In this document: positions 35,862 to 45,346 of the stretch, piece by piece | How positions within the stretch are numbered: position 1 is the first letter of the stretch | Layout of the letters: every line of letters starts with the position of its first letter | Assembly: GCA_964498785.1 (NCBI GenBank) | Contig: CAZCJL010000004.1 | Span: 62,001 to 126,000 of the forward strand | Direction: 5' to 3' | Source of the DNA: Mariaggregatimicrobium sp964498785 | GTDB lineage: Bacteria > Zhuqueibacterota > Zhuqueibacteria > Thermofontimicrobiales > Thiofontviventaceae | Length of the DNA stretch: 64,000 nt | Notes under the pieces: generated by a model | Database searches by the model: none | What the model was told of the DNA's origin: nothing | The model's input: the letters and a program-made list of their open reading frames with translations, nothing else | Position numbers and translations under genes: made by a program

Positions 35862-36458
35862 CTATTTGTTTGTTTTGGAGTCTATCCAGTTAAATAAACC
35901 AAGAAATAATCCCAGTGTTAAAAAGGCTCCTGGCGGCAAAATAAATAAAAGCACAGGTTCAAAATTGGCTCCCATAATCGGAATCCCCCACAATTTGCCA
36001 TCGCCTAATAATTCTCTTGCAACACCAACGACAGTCAGGGCGAGTGTAAAACCAATCCCCATTCCTAATCCATCGAAGAAAGAATAGAGCACATTGTTTT
36101 TCCCGGCAAATGCTTCAGCACGTCCTAAAATTACGCAATTAACAACGATCAACGGCACGAAGATACCAAGCGCCTTGTGAAGTTCTGGTGCAAACCCAGC
36201 CATAGCCAAATCAACAATAGTAACAAATGTTGCGATGACTACGATATAAATAGGAATTCGTATTTTTTTCGGAACGCCTTTTCGGATAAGAGAAACAATT
36301 ACATTAGAACAAAGGAGCACGAATGTGGCTGCAACCCCCATCCCAACTGCGTTTTTAACGGAATTCGATACAGCGAGCGCGGGACATAATCCCAGAGCTA
36401 ATCGAAATACGGGATTTTCGTTATAAAATCCTTTGAAAAATTCTTTGCCTATAGACAT
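35862..36458 (-). CDS. rnfE: Rnf complex subunit RnfE
   Basis: Six-helix membrane subunit, inverted-topology partner of RnfA and homologue of NqrD. The 198 residues begin with FFKGFYNENPVFRLALGLCPALAVS and hold IVVNCVILGRAEAFA; the two cysteines (in GLCP and VNCV) match the cluster ligands expected at the RnfA-RnfE interface. Gene order C-D-G-E-A is canonical. It is spaced 75 bp from rnfA. Confidence 0.94.
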   Translation of the reverse strand: MSIGKEFFKGFYNENPVFRLALGLCPALAVSNSVKNAVGMGVAATFVLLCSNVIVSLIRKGVPKKIRIPIYIVVIATFVTIVDLAMAGFAPELHKALGIFVPLIVVNCVILGRAEAFAGKNNVLYSFFDGLGMGIGFTLALTVVGVARELLGDGKLWGIPIMGANFEPVLLFILPPGAFLTLGLFLGLFNWIDSKTNK

Positions 36459-36479
36459 GTATCTTCACCTCTTTGTTCA

Positions 36480-37058
36480 CTATTTATTATTAAATCCACC
36501 CAATTCAGTTTCCAAATTTTTTAAACCTTCCCGAATTGAGTTTGTGACAGCCCGTGATGAAATAGTCGCTCCTGTGATGGATCCGATATCGCCACCATCT
36601 TTATCGAGCGTAAGACCTTCCCATGTTTTATTTAAGAATTGTCGCTGGAACCAGGGTTTTTCTTCGCCATATTTTACTTCTTCAATTTTTGTACCCAGTC
36701 CCGGAGTTTCAACCTGATGTAACACAGACGTTCCGGTTATTGTTCCACTTGTATCCACGCCCACCATTGTTTCGATATCGCTGGAATAACCTTTTCCTGT
36801 CGCGACAAAGGCAAATCCAACAAGGCCTGTAGTATCTGGTGATTTATAACCTTTAAAATATTTTTGGCCATTCTGTTGAACAGGAACAATCGCATTCCTG
36901 TCAGCCGTTGGCAACGCTTTTAACAGAGCTCTTTCCAGTGCCAGCCTTTTTTGTAGTTCAATTTTCGGTTTTGTAATTGAATTTACCATTGAAAGCGCGC
37001 CGCCGGCAATTGAAGTAATGAGCATCAATATTGCGCCTAATTTAATAATTTCTTTCAT
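36480..37058 (-). CDS. rnfG: Rnf complex subunit RnfG, covalent FMN protein
   Basis: Periplasmic-side flavoprotein with one N-terminal transmembrane helix (about 7-26). The 192 residues include the FMN-binding domain with ETPGLGTKIEE and the flavinylation motif SITGATISS (Thr in GAT carries FMN through phosphoester linkage, set by the ApbE transferase). ApbE is not in the window. The start overlaps the rnfD stop by 4 bp. Confidence 0.93.
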   Translation of the reverse strand: MKEIIKLGAILMLITSIAGGALSMVNSITKPKIELQKRLALERALLKALPTADRNAIVPVQQNGQKYFKGYKSPDTTGLVGFAFVATGKGYSSDIETMVGVDTSGTITGTSVLHQVETPGLGTKIEEVKYGEEKPWFQRQFLNKTWEGLTLDKDGGDIGSITGATISSRAVTNSIREGLKNLETELGGFNNK

Positions 37059-38089
37059 TTCGTCTTCACCTCTCCGAAAACTTTCGGTTTTGTATATCGA
37101 TCAATTAAAGGAACCGTTAAATTCATCAATAAAATTGAATAGGAAACTCCTTCCGGATAGCCTCCGACAAGACGAATTACAACCGTCAAAACGCCACAAC
37201 CAATCCCAAAATATATACGGCCTTTGTATGTCACCGGAGATGTAACCATGTCTGTCGCCATATAAAAAGCGCCGAGCATAAGTCCGCCGGATAACACATG
37301 AAAAATCGGATCACCGGAAAAGAGGCCTTCGGTACCACCAAAAATCCAGGTCAGTAGTGCGACTGTTCCGATATAACTGAGAGGAATTTTCAGGCTTATA
37401 TAACGTTTATAAATCAAATAAATTGCACCGACTAACAAAAGCAGTGCAGAAGTTTCTCCGAGACAACCGCCAACTTTACCCGAGAAAAGGTTCCAGTACG
37501 AATCAGATAATTGAGTGATTGTGTTAGATGCTTCCTGCACAACTTCAGTTGGCAATACTGTTTGATTAGCGATTGTATCTTTCGCCTGACGAAAAACATT
37601 TAATGGCGTCGCATTGGTTATCGCATCGATTCCCGATAGTGTCCCCCCGGTCGGATTTGTTTTGAAAATCGTTAGATGTGTTGGCCACGAAGCAAGCAAA
37701 AAGGCTCTTCCCAACAACGCCGGATTCATGGGATTATATCCCAGACCACCGAAGGGAATTTTACCGACAGCAATAGCAAAGACCGAACCGATCGCTGGTA
37801 TCCATAGCGGAACTTCGGCAGGGACATTAAATGCCAACAATATTCCCGTTAGGATCGCACTGCCATCAGTTACTGTAACAGGTTTTTTCATTAGTTTTTG
37901 AATAATACTCTCTGTTGCTACTGCTGCAACAACAGCTACGAGTACTACCCAGAGAGATCGTATCCCAAAAAAGTAAATCGCTCCGATCATTGCAGGAATT
38001 AACGATAAAACAACACCATACATTATTTTCGGAATCGATTCATTGTCCGTTATATGAGGAGAAGAGGATACAAAATATTTATTTTCCAT
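37055..38089 (-). CDS. rnfD: Rnf complex subunit RnfD, covalent FMN membrane protein
   Basis: A 344-residue integral membrane subunit with about nine helices, homologous to NqrB. The segment DAITNATPLNVFR matches the covalent FMN site (Thr of the AT pair). GKIPFGGLGYNPMNPALLGRAF and MATDMVTSPVT are conserved family stretches. Together with RnfG it forms the membrane electron path. The N-terminus ENKYFVSSSPHI resembles the RnfD cytoplasmic tail. Confidence 0.94.
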   Translation of the reverse strand: MENKYFVSSSPHITDNESIPKIMYGVVLSLIPAMIGAIYFFGIRSLWVVLVAVVAAVATESIIQKLMKKPVTVTDGSAILTGILLAFNVPAEVPLWIPAIGSVFAIAVGKIPFGGLGYNPMNPALLGRAFLLASWPTHLTIFKTNPTGGTLSGIDAITNATPLNVFRQAKDTIANQTVLPTEVVQEASNTITQLSDSYWNLFSGKVGGCLGETSALLLLVGAIYLIYKRYISLKIPLSYIGTVALLTWIFGGTEGLFSGDPIFHVLSGGLMLGAFYMATDMVTSPVTYKGRIYFGIGCGVLTVVIRLVGGYPEGVSYSILLMNLTVPLIDRYTKPKVFGEVKTK

Positions 38090-38143
38090 TGATCATAGTC
38101 CTCAAGGATTTTATTTCATTAGTGAAACTGAATTCATTATTTT

Positions 38144-39478
38144 CTATGCGGCTGATTTCAATTTTTTACTTACTTCCATTTTACCAAATTTGAAAAGATG
38201 AACATGGCGAATTTTAGACGGACAGACATAAGAACAGCAACCACATTCGATGCAGTCGAGTATGCCATTTTTATGTGCATCATCAAATCGTTTGTGTTCT
38301 ATCAGAGCTGCCAGATAATTCGGCATAAGATTCATCGGGCACGAATCTACACACCGTGCACAACCAATACACGGTTGTGGGGCTGATAATTTTGCCTGTT
38401 TTTTATTTATGATAACAATACCGGAGGTTCCTTTTATTACCGGAACTTCCATCGTAAATTGAGCGATTCCCATCATTGGGCCGCCATTTAATATTTTTGC
38501 AGCATCATTTTTTAAGCCGCCGCAAAATTCAATCAAATTACCAAATGTTGTTCCTATTCTCGTCAGTACATTTTTCGTTTCGCCAATTCCTTCACCAGTG
38601 ACTGTAACAACTCTCTCATAAAGGGGCTTATTTGAAGACACAGCCTCATAAACAGCTTTTGCAGTACCAACGTTTTGAACCAGACATCCGACATCCATTG
38701 GCAAACCACCTGCCGGGACATCGCGATTTGTTATGGCCTTAATTAATTGTTTTTCAGCGCCCTGTGGGTATTTTACATTGAGGCCAACCACATGAAAATT
38801 GTTACCAGCCTCTTTTGCTAATTTTTGAAAAATGCGAATTGCTTCTGGTTTGTTATTCTCAATTCCGATATAAGCATCCTTGCAACGAAGTATTTTCATA
38901 AATATTTTCATTCCCTCAATAATTTCATTCGGATGCTCAAGCATAATTCTGGCATCAGACGTTAGATATGGTTCACATTCCGCTCCGTTCAAAATTAGCT
39001 TATCAATGGGTTTTCCTGCCGGCGGAGACAATTTAACATGTGTTGGAAATGCTGCGCCTCCCATACCTGCAATTCCTGCCGATTTAATTTTTTCCTTCAT
39101 TTCTTCTGCCGACTGTTCCATATAATCCGGTATTTGATTTATCTCAGGTTGCAATTGATCATTTCCGTCGCTCTCAATTATAATTGACAGAATTTTGCCG
39201 CCGACCGGATGCAGTCGTTTTTCGATTGACTTTACTTTGCCGGAAATCGATGAATGACCAGGTGCTGAGACAAACGATTTCGCTTCCGCTATTTTCTGGC
39301 CGACTTTAACCGATTCACCAACTTCAATGCACGGCTCCGCGGGTGCTCCGATATGCTGTTGAACCGGAATTGTCACCATCGCAGGAGGAGGCATTTTTTC
39401 TATTGACCTGTTCTCTGCCAGTTCTTTTTTTTCAGGCGGATGAACTCCTCCTTTAAAAGATAATTTTTTGAACACCAT
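38144..39478 (-). CDS. rnfC: Rnf complex subunit RnfC (NADH- and Fe-S-binding)
   Basis: Soluble peripheral subunit that exchanges electrons with NAD(H). The 444 residues have GGVHPPEKKE, the N-terminal barrel-sandwich region, the flavin/NADH motif GMGGAAFPT at 138-146, and two [4Fe-4S] sites: C370, C373, C376, C380 and C409, C412, C415, C419. It opens the rnf operon. A terminator-like hairpin for nrdR lies between nrdR and this gene. RnfB, the ferredoxin-side subunit, is found neither before it (Bacteroidota order) nor after rnfA (Acetobacterium order). Confidence 0.95.
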   Translation of the reverse strand: MVFKKLSFKGGVHPPEKKELAENRSIEKMPPPAMVTIPVQQHIGAPAEPCIEVGESVKVGQKIAEAKSFVSAPGHSSISGKVKSIEKRLHPVGGKILSIIIESDGNDQLQPEINQIPDYMEQSAEEMKEKIKSAGIAGMGGAAFPTHVKLSPPAGKPIDKLILNGAECEPYLTSDARIMLEHPNEIIEGMKIFMKILRCKDAYIGIENNKPEAIRIFQKLAKEAGNNFHVVGLNVKYPQGAEKQLIKAITNRDVPAGGLPMDVGCLVQNVGTAKAVYEAVSSNKPLYERVVTVTGEGIGETKNVLTRIGTTFGNLIEFCGGLKNDAAKILNGGPMMGIAQFTMEVPVIKGTSGIVIINKKQAKLSAPQPCIGCARCVDSCPMNLMPNYLAALIEHKRFDDAHKNGILDCIECGCCSYVCPSKIRHVHLFKFGKMEVSKKLKSAA

Positions 39479-39499
39479 CTTACCTCGCTAATTTTGTTT

Positions 39500-39554
39500 A
39501 AAAAAAAAGCAGGCAATTACTCAAGAATCAAGCCCAAGAAAGTAACTTACCTGC
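39500..39554 (-). terminator. Terminator-like hairpin between nrdR and rnfC
   Basis: Read on the minus strand, GCAGGTAAGTTACT (39554-39541) pairs imperfectly (one bulge, one mismatch) with AGTAATTGCCTGC (39521-39509), and a run of nine or more T follows. It fits the end of the glyA-nrdR transcript, or an attenuator in the rnfC leader. Confidence 0.6.
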
Positions 39555-39690
39555 AATTTTATTTATAAACATTTTATTCAATTTACGTAATGCACCTTTT
39601 CTTTCTGAAAATTAATATCACTTTGCCAGATTCGAAATTTAGAGTCATTCCCAAAATATTTAGCCGGGGATTTACGCATAATATGATAAA

Positions 39691-40134
39691 CTATAATTCT
39701 TGTAATTCAGAAATAAATTCTTCCTTATCCTGAAACTTTCGATAAACAGATGCAAAACGAACATAAGCTACTTGATCCAGTTTTTTAAGATGATACATAA
39801 CCAACCGGCCTATTTCCTGTGAGTTTACTTCATCAGCAACCTTTTCACGTAATTCATATTCGACTTTCGAAGCAATATCTTCAATCTTTTGTGTACTGAT
39901 CGGTCTTTTACAGCACGCCAATTGAATTCCCTGTTTTAATTTTTCGCGATTAAAAGGTTCTCTTCGCTGGTCTGCCTTAACAACAATTAATGGCGCTTCT
40001 TCCACAAATTCCCTTGTCGTGAATCTTCTTTTACAGGAAATACATTCTCTTCGCCTCCGGATGGCCCTTCCGTTGTTTTTTGATCTTGAATCGATAACCT
40101 TGCTGTCTTCATAACGGCAATATGGACATCTCAT
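39691..40134 (-). CDS. nrdR: Transcriptional repressor NrdR
   Basis: ATP/dATP-sensing repressor of ribonucleotide reductase genes. From the ATG at 40134 the protein is 147 residues and begins MRCPYCRYEDSKVIDSR, the zinc-ribbon, with the second half CISCKRRF (C-x2-C pairs complete). The ATP-cone follows (VVKADQRREPFNREKLKQGI). The frame is open to 40200, but only this start gives the family N-terminus, and AGAGGG lies just upstream. It follows glyA by 29 bp. No nrd genes are in the window. Confidence 0.95.
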   Translation of the reverse strand: MRCPYCRYEDSKVIDSRSKNNGRAIRRRRECISCKRRFTTREFVEEAPLIVVKADQRREPFNREKLKQGIQLACCKRPISTQKIEDIASKVEYELREKVADEVNSQEIGRLVMYHLKKLDQVAYVRFASVYRKFQDKEEFISELQEL

Positions 40135-40163
40135 AACGATCCCTCTTTCTAAATTTAAACAAA

Positions 40164-41456
40164 TTACGTTAATTTTGGGTATAGTGGAAACTGCTGACAA
40201 AGATCGTAAACATCAGAACGTACTTGCTCAATTATCGTTTCATTATCCGGATCATTTAACACCTTGTTAATAAATCCTGCGATATCCTTCATCTGATTTT
40301 CGCCCATTTCCCGCGTTGTTAGTGCAGGGGTTCCAATGCGAATACCACTAGTGATAAACGGGCTTTGATCGTCAAACGGAACCATGTTTTTATTTACAGT
40401 AATTCCGGCTAGTTCTAAAATTTTTTCTGCTTTTTTACCGGTCAATCCTTTATTTCGCAAATCGACCAACATTACATGTGTATCGGTGCCGCCTGAAACA
40501 ATATTAAAATCTTTAGCTATCAATTCCGCTGCAAGGCATTTCGCATTGTTTATCACATTTTGTGAATACACTTTAAAATCTGGTTCGAGCGCTTCTTTGA
40601 ACGCAACAGCTTTCGCTGCAATCACATGCATTAACGGACCACCCTGGAATCCAGGAAAAACGCTTGAATCAATAATCTGGGATATCTTTTTAATTTTTCC
40701 TTTTGGAGTTTTAATACCCATATCGTTGGCCATGTCATTTCCGACGAGAATCATACCTCCTCTTGGACCGCGCAATGTTTTATGGGTTGTTGTAGTAACT
40801 GCATGGCACCACGGAATCGGGGATTTAATCAATCCGGCAGCAATTAATCCGGCAGGATGTGCGATATCGGCGAGCAATATCGCGCCTATTTTATCAGCGA
40901 TTTCACGAAAAGACTGATAGTCGATCTCGCGACCATACGCGCTGGCGCCAGTCATAATAATCCGTGGTTTCTCTTTCAGAGCCAGGCGCTCCACTTCATT
41001 CATATCGATATAACCTGTCGCTCGATCGACGCCATAGGATACGATATTAAAAAATCGTCCTGAGAAATTAACAGGACTCCCATGAGTTAGATGTCCGCCG
41101 TGATCCAGGTTCATCCCCATAACAGTATCGCCAAAATGAGCAAAGCTAAAATACGCTGCAATATTTGCCTGCGAACCCGAATGGGGCTGAACATTTGCGT
41201 GATCAGCGCCAAATAACTGTTTTGCTCGCTCCCGGGCCAAATCTTCAGCAACATCGACAAAAACACAACCGCCATAATACCGCTTCCCGGGGTACCCTTC
41301 AGCATACTTATTTGTCATTACCTGGCCCATTGCTTCGAGCACAGCCAGACTCACAAAATTTTCAGAAGCAATCAATTCAAGTTTATCGCTCTGTCGCGAT
41401 ATTTCATCTGCAACCGATTGATAAACTTCCGGATCAAATTGTTTTAAATTTTCCAC
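40164..41456 (-). CDS. glyA: Serine hydroxymethyltransferase
   Basis: PLP enzyme that makes glycine and methylene-tetrahydrofolate from serine. The 430 residues show SENFVS (31-36), YAEGYPGKRYYGG (51-63), the PLP lysine K226 in TTTTHKTLRGPRGG, and SGIRIGTPALTTRE near 370. Length and motifs are standard. It heads the glyA-nrdR pair, which links one-carbon and deoxynucleotide metabolism and is a common neighbourhood in bacteria. Confidence 0.97.
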   Translation of the reverse strand: MENLKQFDPEVYQSVADEISRQSDKLELIASENFVSLAVLEAMGQVMTNKYAEGYPGKRYYGGCVFVDVAEDLARERAKQLFGADHANVQPHSGSQANIAAYFSFAHFGDTVMGMNLDHGGHLTHGSPVNFSGRFFNIVSYGVDRATGYIDMNEVERLALKEKPRIIMTGASAYGREIDYQSFREIADKIGAILLADIAHPAGLIAAGLIKSPIPWCHAVTTTTHKTLRGPRGGMILVGNDMANDMGIKTPKGKIKKISQIIDSSVFPGFQGGPLMHVIAAKAVAFKEALEPDFKVYSQNVINNAKCLAAELIAKDFNIVSGGTDTHVMLVDLRNKGLTGKKAEKILELAGITVNKNMVPFDDQSPFITSGIRIGTPALTTREMGENQMKDIAGFINKVLNDPDNETIIEQVRSDVYDLCQQFPLYPKLT

Positions 41457-41519
41457 TTTTATATACCAGTTAGATTTATTAATTTTTTAATTTCATTTTA
41501 AGAAAATTAATGTGGAAAA

Positions 41520-42821
41520 TTAAAGTGCATCAGCGATCCACTTGTAACAATCTTCAATGATTCTGTATTTACCGTTAGAAGTTCTGCGATCTTTATTAAA
41601 AAACTTATCTTCGTTTTTCGGCAAGAAATCTCTTAAATAACTTTTTTTCCGTTCGGCTTTATCCGCAAATTGCAAGTCACGTGCGGCAAGATCGTACTGT
41701 CGCGTTGCTTCTTTAAATACCAATTTATCATCAAATTTGGGAGATTTTTTACCAGTCTTTTTCATACAATCATCTACAGCAGCTTCATAAATTTCGCCCA
41801 AAACTAAATAAGAGCGTCCATAAATGTTGTCAATTTTTATCGCACGATAGACGTAATTGCGTGCTGTTGGATAATCGCCAAGCTCTTTGTAGCAATTCGC
41901 GATATCTATCAAAACTTTTTTATTATTTGGTCGCGCCTCAACAACTTCTTTAAACGTTGACAATGCCTTTCTATAATCGCCTTTATTAAAATAGGCTTCA
42001 CCCAGCATTTCTTTCGCTATCATATCTTCGGGCTTTTTCTGCAAGTAGAGAGTTAACTTTTGGATTGATGATGCATATTCACTCTGATCAAAATATGATT
42101 TTCCGATATCAAACATTAATTGAGTATTTTCAGGGTCAAGTTCAAGCGCCTTTTCAAGCGCCTGTATGGCTGCTTCTGAGTCACCGGTTCCTTTTAACAA
42201 CTGTCCGAGCGTCTGCTGGGCATCCTGATCAGCAGGATCGATTGCAATTATTTTCTGATACGCGTCAATTGCATCATTTATTTGATCATTCCGTAAATAT
42301 AAATTTGCCAACCGTTTCCAATCATTCGCATCCTCGCCTTCTAAGTTCACAACCTGTTCATATTGCACAATTGCTTCATCGATTAATTCCTTTTTTTCCA
42401 AAATGTATGCAAGATTCCTTCGCAAACCTGCATTATCCGGATATCTTTCGATGCCCATTTCCAGCACTAATTGTGCAGAATCCGGCTTACCCAGCTCGAA
42501 ATAGGATGTTGATAAATACCCAAAAACATCTTTAAAACGGTTGATAGTATCTAATTTGACAACTCTCCAAAATGGTTTGATAGCTCGTTCGAAAATTTTA
42601 GGTTTATAATATTCGTAGCCCGTGCTCCATGCTTTGTTAAGTTCGTAAATATAGGCCTTTTGTAGTGAATCCTGAATGGCTTTCTGTCGTTCAGGACTGA
42701 TTTCGGTTTGTTGTACTGTTGGAGCGCAGCCTGTGAGATAAATAAGACCTACCGCAATCAACAACAGAACCACAACAGGAAACGTTTTCCATAACAGCAA
42801 GTGCTTAGTTTTAGTACTCAT
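41520..42821 (-). CDS. TPR-repeat lipoprotein
   Basis: A 433-residue protein with an N-terminal hydrophobic segment ending in a lipobox (IYLTGC, Cys32). The mature part has at least seven tetratricopeptide repeats between about residues 85 and 335, with the W/Y-G-Y-A-P patterns clear in DAIDAYQKIIAIDPADQDAQQ and AIQALEKALELDPEN. The last 100 residues are basic and helical without repeats. It is probably a scaffold on the periplasmic face of a membrane. It is the last gene of a group with an outer-membrane barrel and a DNRLRE lipoprotein, so it may help assemble or hold that barrel. Confidence 0.82.
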   Translation of the reverse strand: MSTKTKHLLLWKTFPVVVLLLIAVGLIYLTGCAPTVQQTEISPERQKAIQDSLQKAYIYELNKAWSTGYEYYKPKIFERAIKPFWRVVKLDTINRFKDVFGYLSTSYFELGKPDSAQLVLEMGIERYPDNAGLRRNLAYILEKKELIDEAIVQYEQVVNLEGEDANDWKRLANLYLRNDQINDAIDAYQKIIAIDPADQDAQQTLGQLLKGTGDSEAAIQALEKALELDPENTQLMFDIGKSYFDQSEYASSIQKLTLYLQKKPEDMIAKEMLGEAYFNKGDYRKALSTFKEVVEARPNNKKVLIDIANCYKELGDYPTARNYVYRAIKIDNIYGRSYLVLGEIYEAAVDDCMKKTGKKSPKFDDKLVFKEATRQYDLAARDLQFADKAERKKSYLRDFLPKNEDKFFNKDRRTSNGKYRIIEDCYKWIADAL

Positions 42822-42930
42822 TCTCCCTCTCCTTAAAAGGTTCGTAACAATGATTGAAAATATATTTAAAGAATAATGAGTTTAAAAAAAAATTAACTAA
42901 AAATCAAGTAAAAATTTATAAAAGTTAACA

Positions 42931-44145
42931 TTATCTGGGACGGACAAACCATTTTTCACCACCAGTAATTGTCAAGAAAAATTGTATAAAGGTTTCCTCC
43001 GCACTGTGAGACTCAAGATCACCTCTTTTCCCATATCCGATTCCAAAATCGATTTGGCCATAACCGCCATAGAACGGAATGCCCATTCCGGTTGTCCCAA
43101 TATACTCGGAAATGTTATTCCCATTATCCCTTATTCCAAGACGGGCGTAGTGAAATCCGATTCGATAATTCAATTTTTTATAAAAATATGTAAATGCTTT
43201 CTTTGCAGGTAGTAATTCAATTCCGGCAGAAAGATGGTGATTATTTTCGTATATTTGAATATTTTCTGTTCCTGTTTCAAAATTAGACCAGCGCTGTGAA
43301 AAATAATCGAATGAATAGCGAATTTTCTGATTCATATTATAAGAAGCCCCAAAACCCCAACCAGCAGGCATTTTCATGTGATTATTTACTATATCCGACG
43401 TTTTATCGAAAATATATTCAACACGCTTATTACCGTTTAACTCAAAAGGATGTGAGTATACTAATCCAAGATGCAAACCGTTTAGTACCCTTACCATCAT
43501 TCCAGCCGTAAAATTTGGAGCCCAGACTTTTGATACGATCCGGTCTGATGTATCTTTGATCAAATCAGAAACAAAATCAACACGCCAGTTTTCTTCAATT
43601 CTACCAAAATTATAGTTAAAATACGCTCCTAGATATACCCTGTTTTTGATTGCGGTTGCGAGCCCCAAGTTAATTCGACTTAATCCGCCGTTATTAATTA
43701 TCTTTTTGGTATATTGATTTCCTGTCGAAAGTTCGCCCTCGGCTACTGCTTTGTAATCATTTTTTATTAGAGGATTCAAACCGATAGATATTACAAATTT
43801 ATTCACTGCTAAAGGGATGGCCAGACGAACGCCATGAACATTGGAATAACGTGATAACCCTTCAAACGATTGGTATTTCGATTCAATAGTCTCATGATAA
43901 AAATCAGCAGAGATTTGGGTAATATCTCGGAAAATCAAACCCGCGGGATTAAACGTATTAATCGAATTAAAATCCGGCACTGCGATAATTGTTCCCCCTC
44001 TTCCGAATGCATCGGCCTGATTGAAATATGTTTGTGTTCCCAATCCCTTAATATAATATGCGGAACCACCAAAAACCAGATTATTACCAATAAATAAACA
44101 TGAAATAATTACTAAAAATATTTTCATTCGTAAAAGTTGCATCAT
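42931..44145 (-). CDS. Outer-membrane beta-barrel protein, FadL/PorV-like (OMPP1 superfamily)
   Basis: A 404-residue exported barrel. A signal peptide spans about 1-25 (cleavage near VFGG). The N-terminus has YFNQADAFGRGGTIIAVPDFNSINTFNPAGL, the pattern of the FadL/PorV hatch (A-x-x-GRGG and NPAGL). Many alternating strands rich in Tyr, Phe and Gly follow, and YSFDYFSQRWSNFE near 270 is typical of the family. Possible roles are lipid uptake or, in T9SS organisms, a PorV-like shuttle; the sequence cannot decide. GAGG lies 5-8 bases before tandem ATG codons. It starts 18 bp after the DNRLRE lipoprotein gene. Confidence 0.75.
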   Translation of the reverse strand: MMQLLRMKIFLVIISCLFIGNNLVFGGSAYYIKGLGTQTYFNQADAFGRGGTIIAVPDFNSINTFNPAGLIFRDITQISADFYHETIESKYQSFEGLSRYSNVHGVRLAIPLAVNKFVISIGLNPLIKNDYKAVAEGELSTGNQYTKKIINNGGLSRINLGLATAIKNRVYLGAYFNYNFGRIEENWRVDFVSDLIKDTSDRIVSKVWAPNFTAGMMVRVLNGLHLGLVYSHPFELNGNKRVEYIFDKTSDIVNNHMKMPAGWGFGASYNMNQKIRYSFDYFSQRWSNFETGTENIQIYENNHHLSAGIELLPAKKAFTYFYKKLNYRIGFHYARLGIRDNGNNISEYIGTTGMGIPFYGGYGQIDFGIGYGKRGDLESHSAEETFIQFFLTITGGEKWFVRPR

Positions 44146-44163
44146 ATTACCTCACGTAACATT

Positions 44164-45300
44164 TTATTCTAAGTCCAGAACTGGAGGAGTTGAATAAACT
44201 ATTTTCATTCGCGGCGCTCGCGTTGAGTCTGCCGTTGAAGAATAAATAGCGACTCTGTCCAATGTACTTTTTTCAAGAGAGGATTTAAGCAAAATGTTGT
44301 AATTAGGGAACGAGTCGTTCTTATAAGTCCACCAACGCACAATTTCCGTTACATTAATTCGCGCTGTATCTGCCGAAACAGTAGGAATAGCTGTAAAAAC
44401 TCCGGCTGAATCACTTGCCTGAAGACTAACAAATCCATTCGCTTCAAACATTGAAAATTCCGGATTCGCTAATAGTTCCAGATCTGCTTTATTAATGGTA
44501 ACCTTTGCTTGAATTAAACTATCAATATCAAAAAAAAGCCTGCTTTGAAATCCAATACCAGCGCCAATGTATAGTAAACTTGTATCTATTTTTGAATTGG
44601 TAAAATCTTCCAGAATGAACATATCATCGCCCGGATAAGCCGAATACGTTAAAAGTGTATCCGGATCGCTTTCAGGGCTGTATTCAATTACTAACACCGG
44701 AGCATTACTGCTTTGAGATGTTTCATTTGAATAAAAATCCTTTATAAACTCAGCGTTTTTACAATCGATCCAAACACCATTGTTTTCATCCATACGTGAT
44801 GTATCAATCCAGTTTGAGATGAGCTGTGTATCAAGCTCAAAAACCGTTGAATCACCAACATCTGTGGTTACCATTGCAGAAGCCAAAACAATTGATGGAT
44901 CGACTCGTGCATCTTCCCAGGTAACCGTATCTTCTTCTTCCCAAAAGAGATTATATTCGTATATTTCAGCTTCAAACGACGGAGCAAGCGTATCGCCAAG
45001 AACACGTTGCCCGGTCAGTATTAATTTTGCAGCTTTTATTTCACCAACACCGGAATAAGGCAGACTCGAAAATTTTAACAGGATACGCGACGTATACTCA
45101 TCTTTATATTTTCCCAACAGTAGTCGAGTACTCGATCCCGTATTCATCGTCATTTTAGTATATCGATCGACGCCATGTTTTTGATATATGGAAATTTCTT
45201 TTACATTATTTCCCAGGTTACTATCCAATGGATGATATTTCTCTTTTGTGCAATTAATTATCATTAAAAAAGAAAAAAGTAAAACGGATAATCTTTTCAT
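44164..45300 (-). CDS. Lipoprotein with DNRLRE-type domains
   Basis: A 378-residue protein from the ATG at 45300, chosen because GAGGAAA lies directly upstream and a lipoprotein signal follows (lipobox MIINC, Cys17 of this form); the frame is open to 45366 but would overlap hutI. The mature part shows two DNRLRE-like beta-sandwich modules: strands such as SRILLKFSSLPYSGVGEIKAA, AKLILTG, and WEEEDTVTWEDAR, and later SRLFFDIDSL and INVTEIVRWW. Such domains are seen in surface and cell-wall associated proteins. Function is unknown. It is placed between hutI and the outer-membrane barrel. Confidence 0.72.
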   Translation of the reverse strand: MKRLSVLLFSFLMIINCTKEKYHPLDSNLGNNVKEISIYQKHGVDRYTKMTMNTGSSTRLLLGKYKDEYTSRILLKFSSLPYSGVGEIKAAKLILTGQRVLGDTLAPSFEAEIYEYNLFWEEEDTVTWEDARVDPSIVLASAMVTTDVGDSTVFELDTQLISNWIDTSRMDENNGVWIDCKNAEFIKDFYSNETSQSSNAPVLVIEYSPESDPDTLLTYSAYPGDDMFILEDFTNSKIDTSLLYIGAGIGFQSRLFFDIDSLIQAKVTINKADLELLANPEFSMFEANGFVSLQASDSAGVFTAIPTVSADTARINVTEIVRWWTYKNDSFPNYNILLKSSLEKSTLDRVAIYSSTADSTRAPRMKIVYSTPPVLDLE

Positions 45301-45346
45301 GAACATTTCCTCAAATTTCATTGTGCATCTTAACTTTTCAAAATTA

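Noticed and set aside
40384..40917. Plus-strand frame of 177 codons opposite glyA
   Set aside because: Fully antisense to a complete serine hydroxymethyltransferase with all catalytic motifs.
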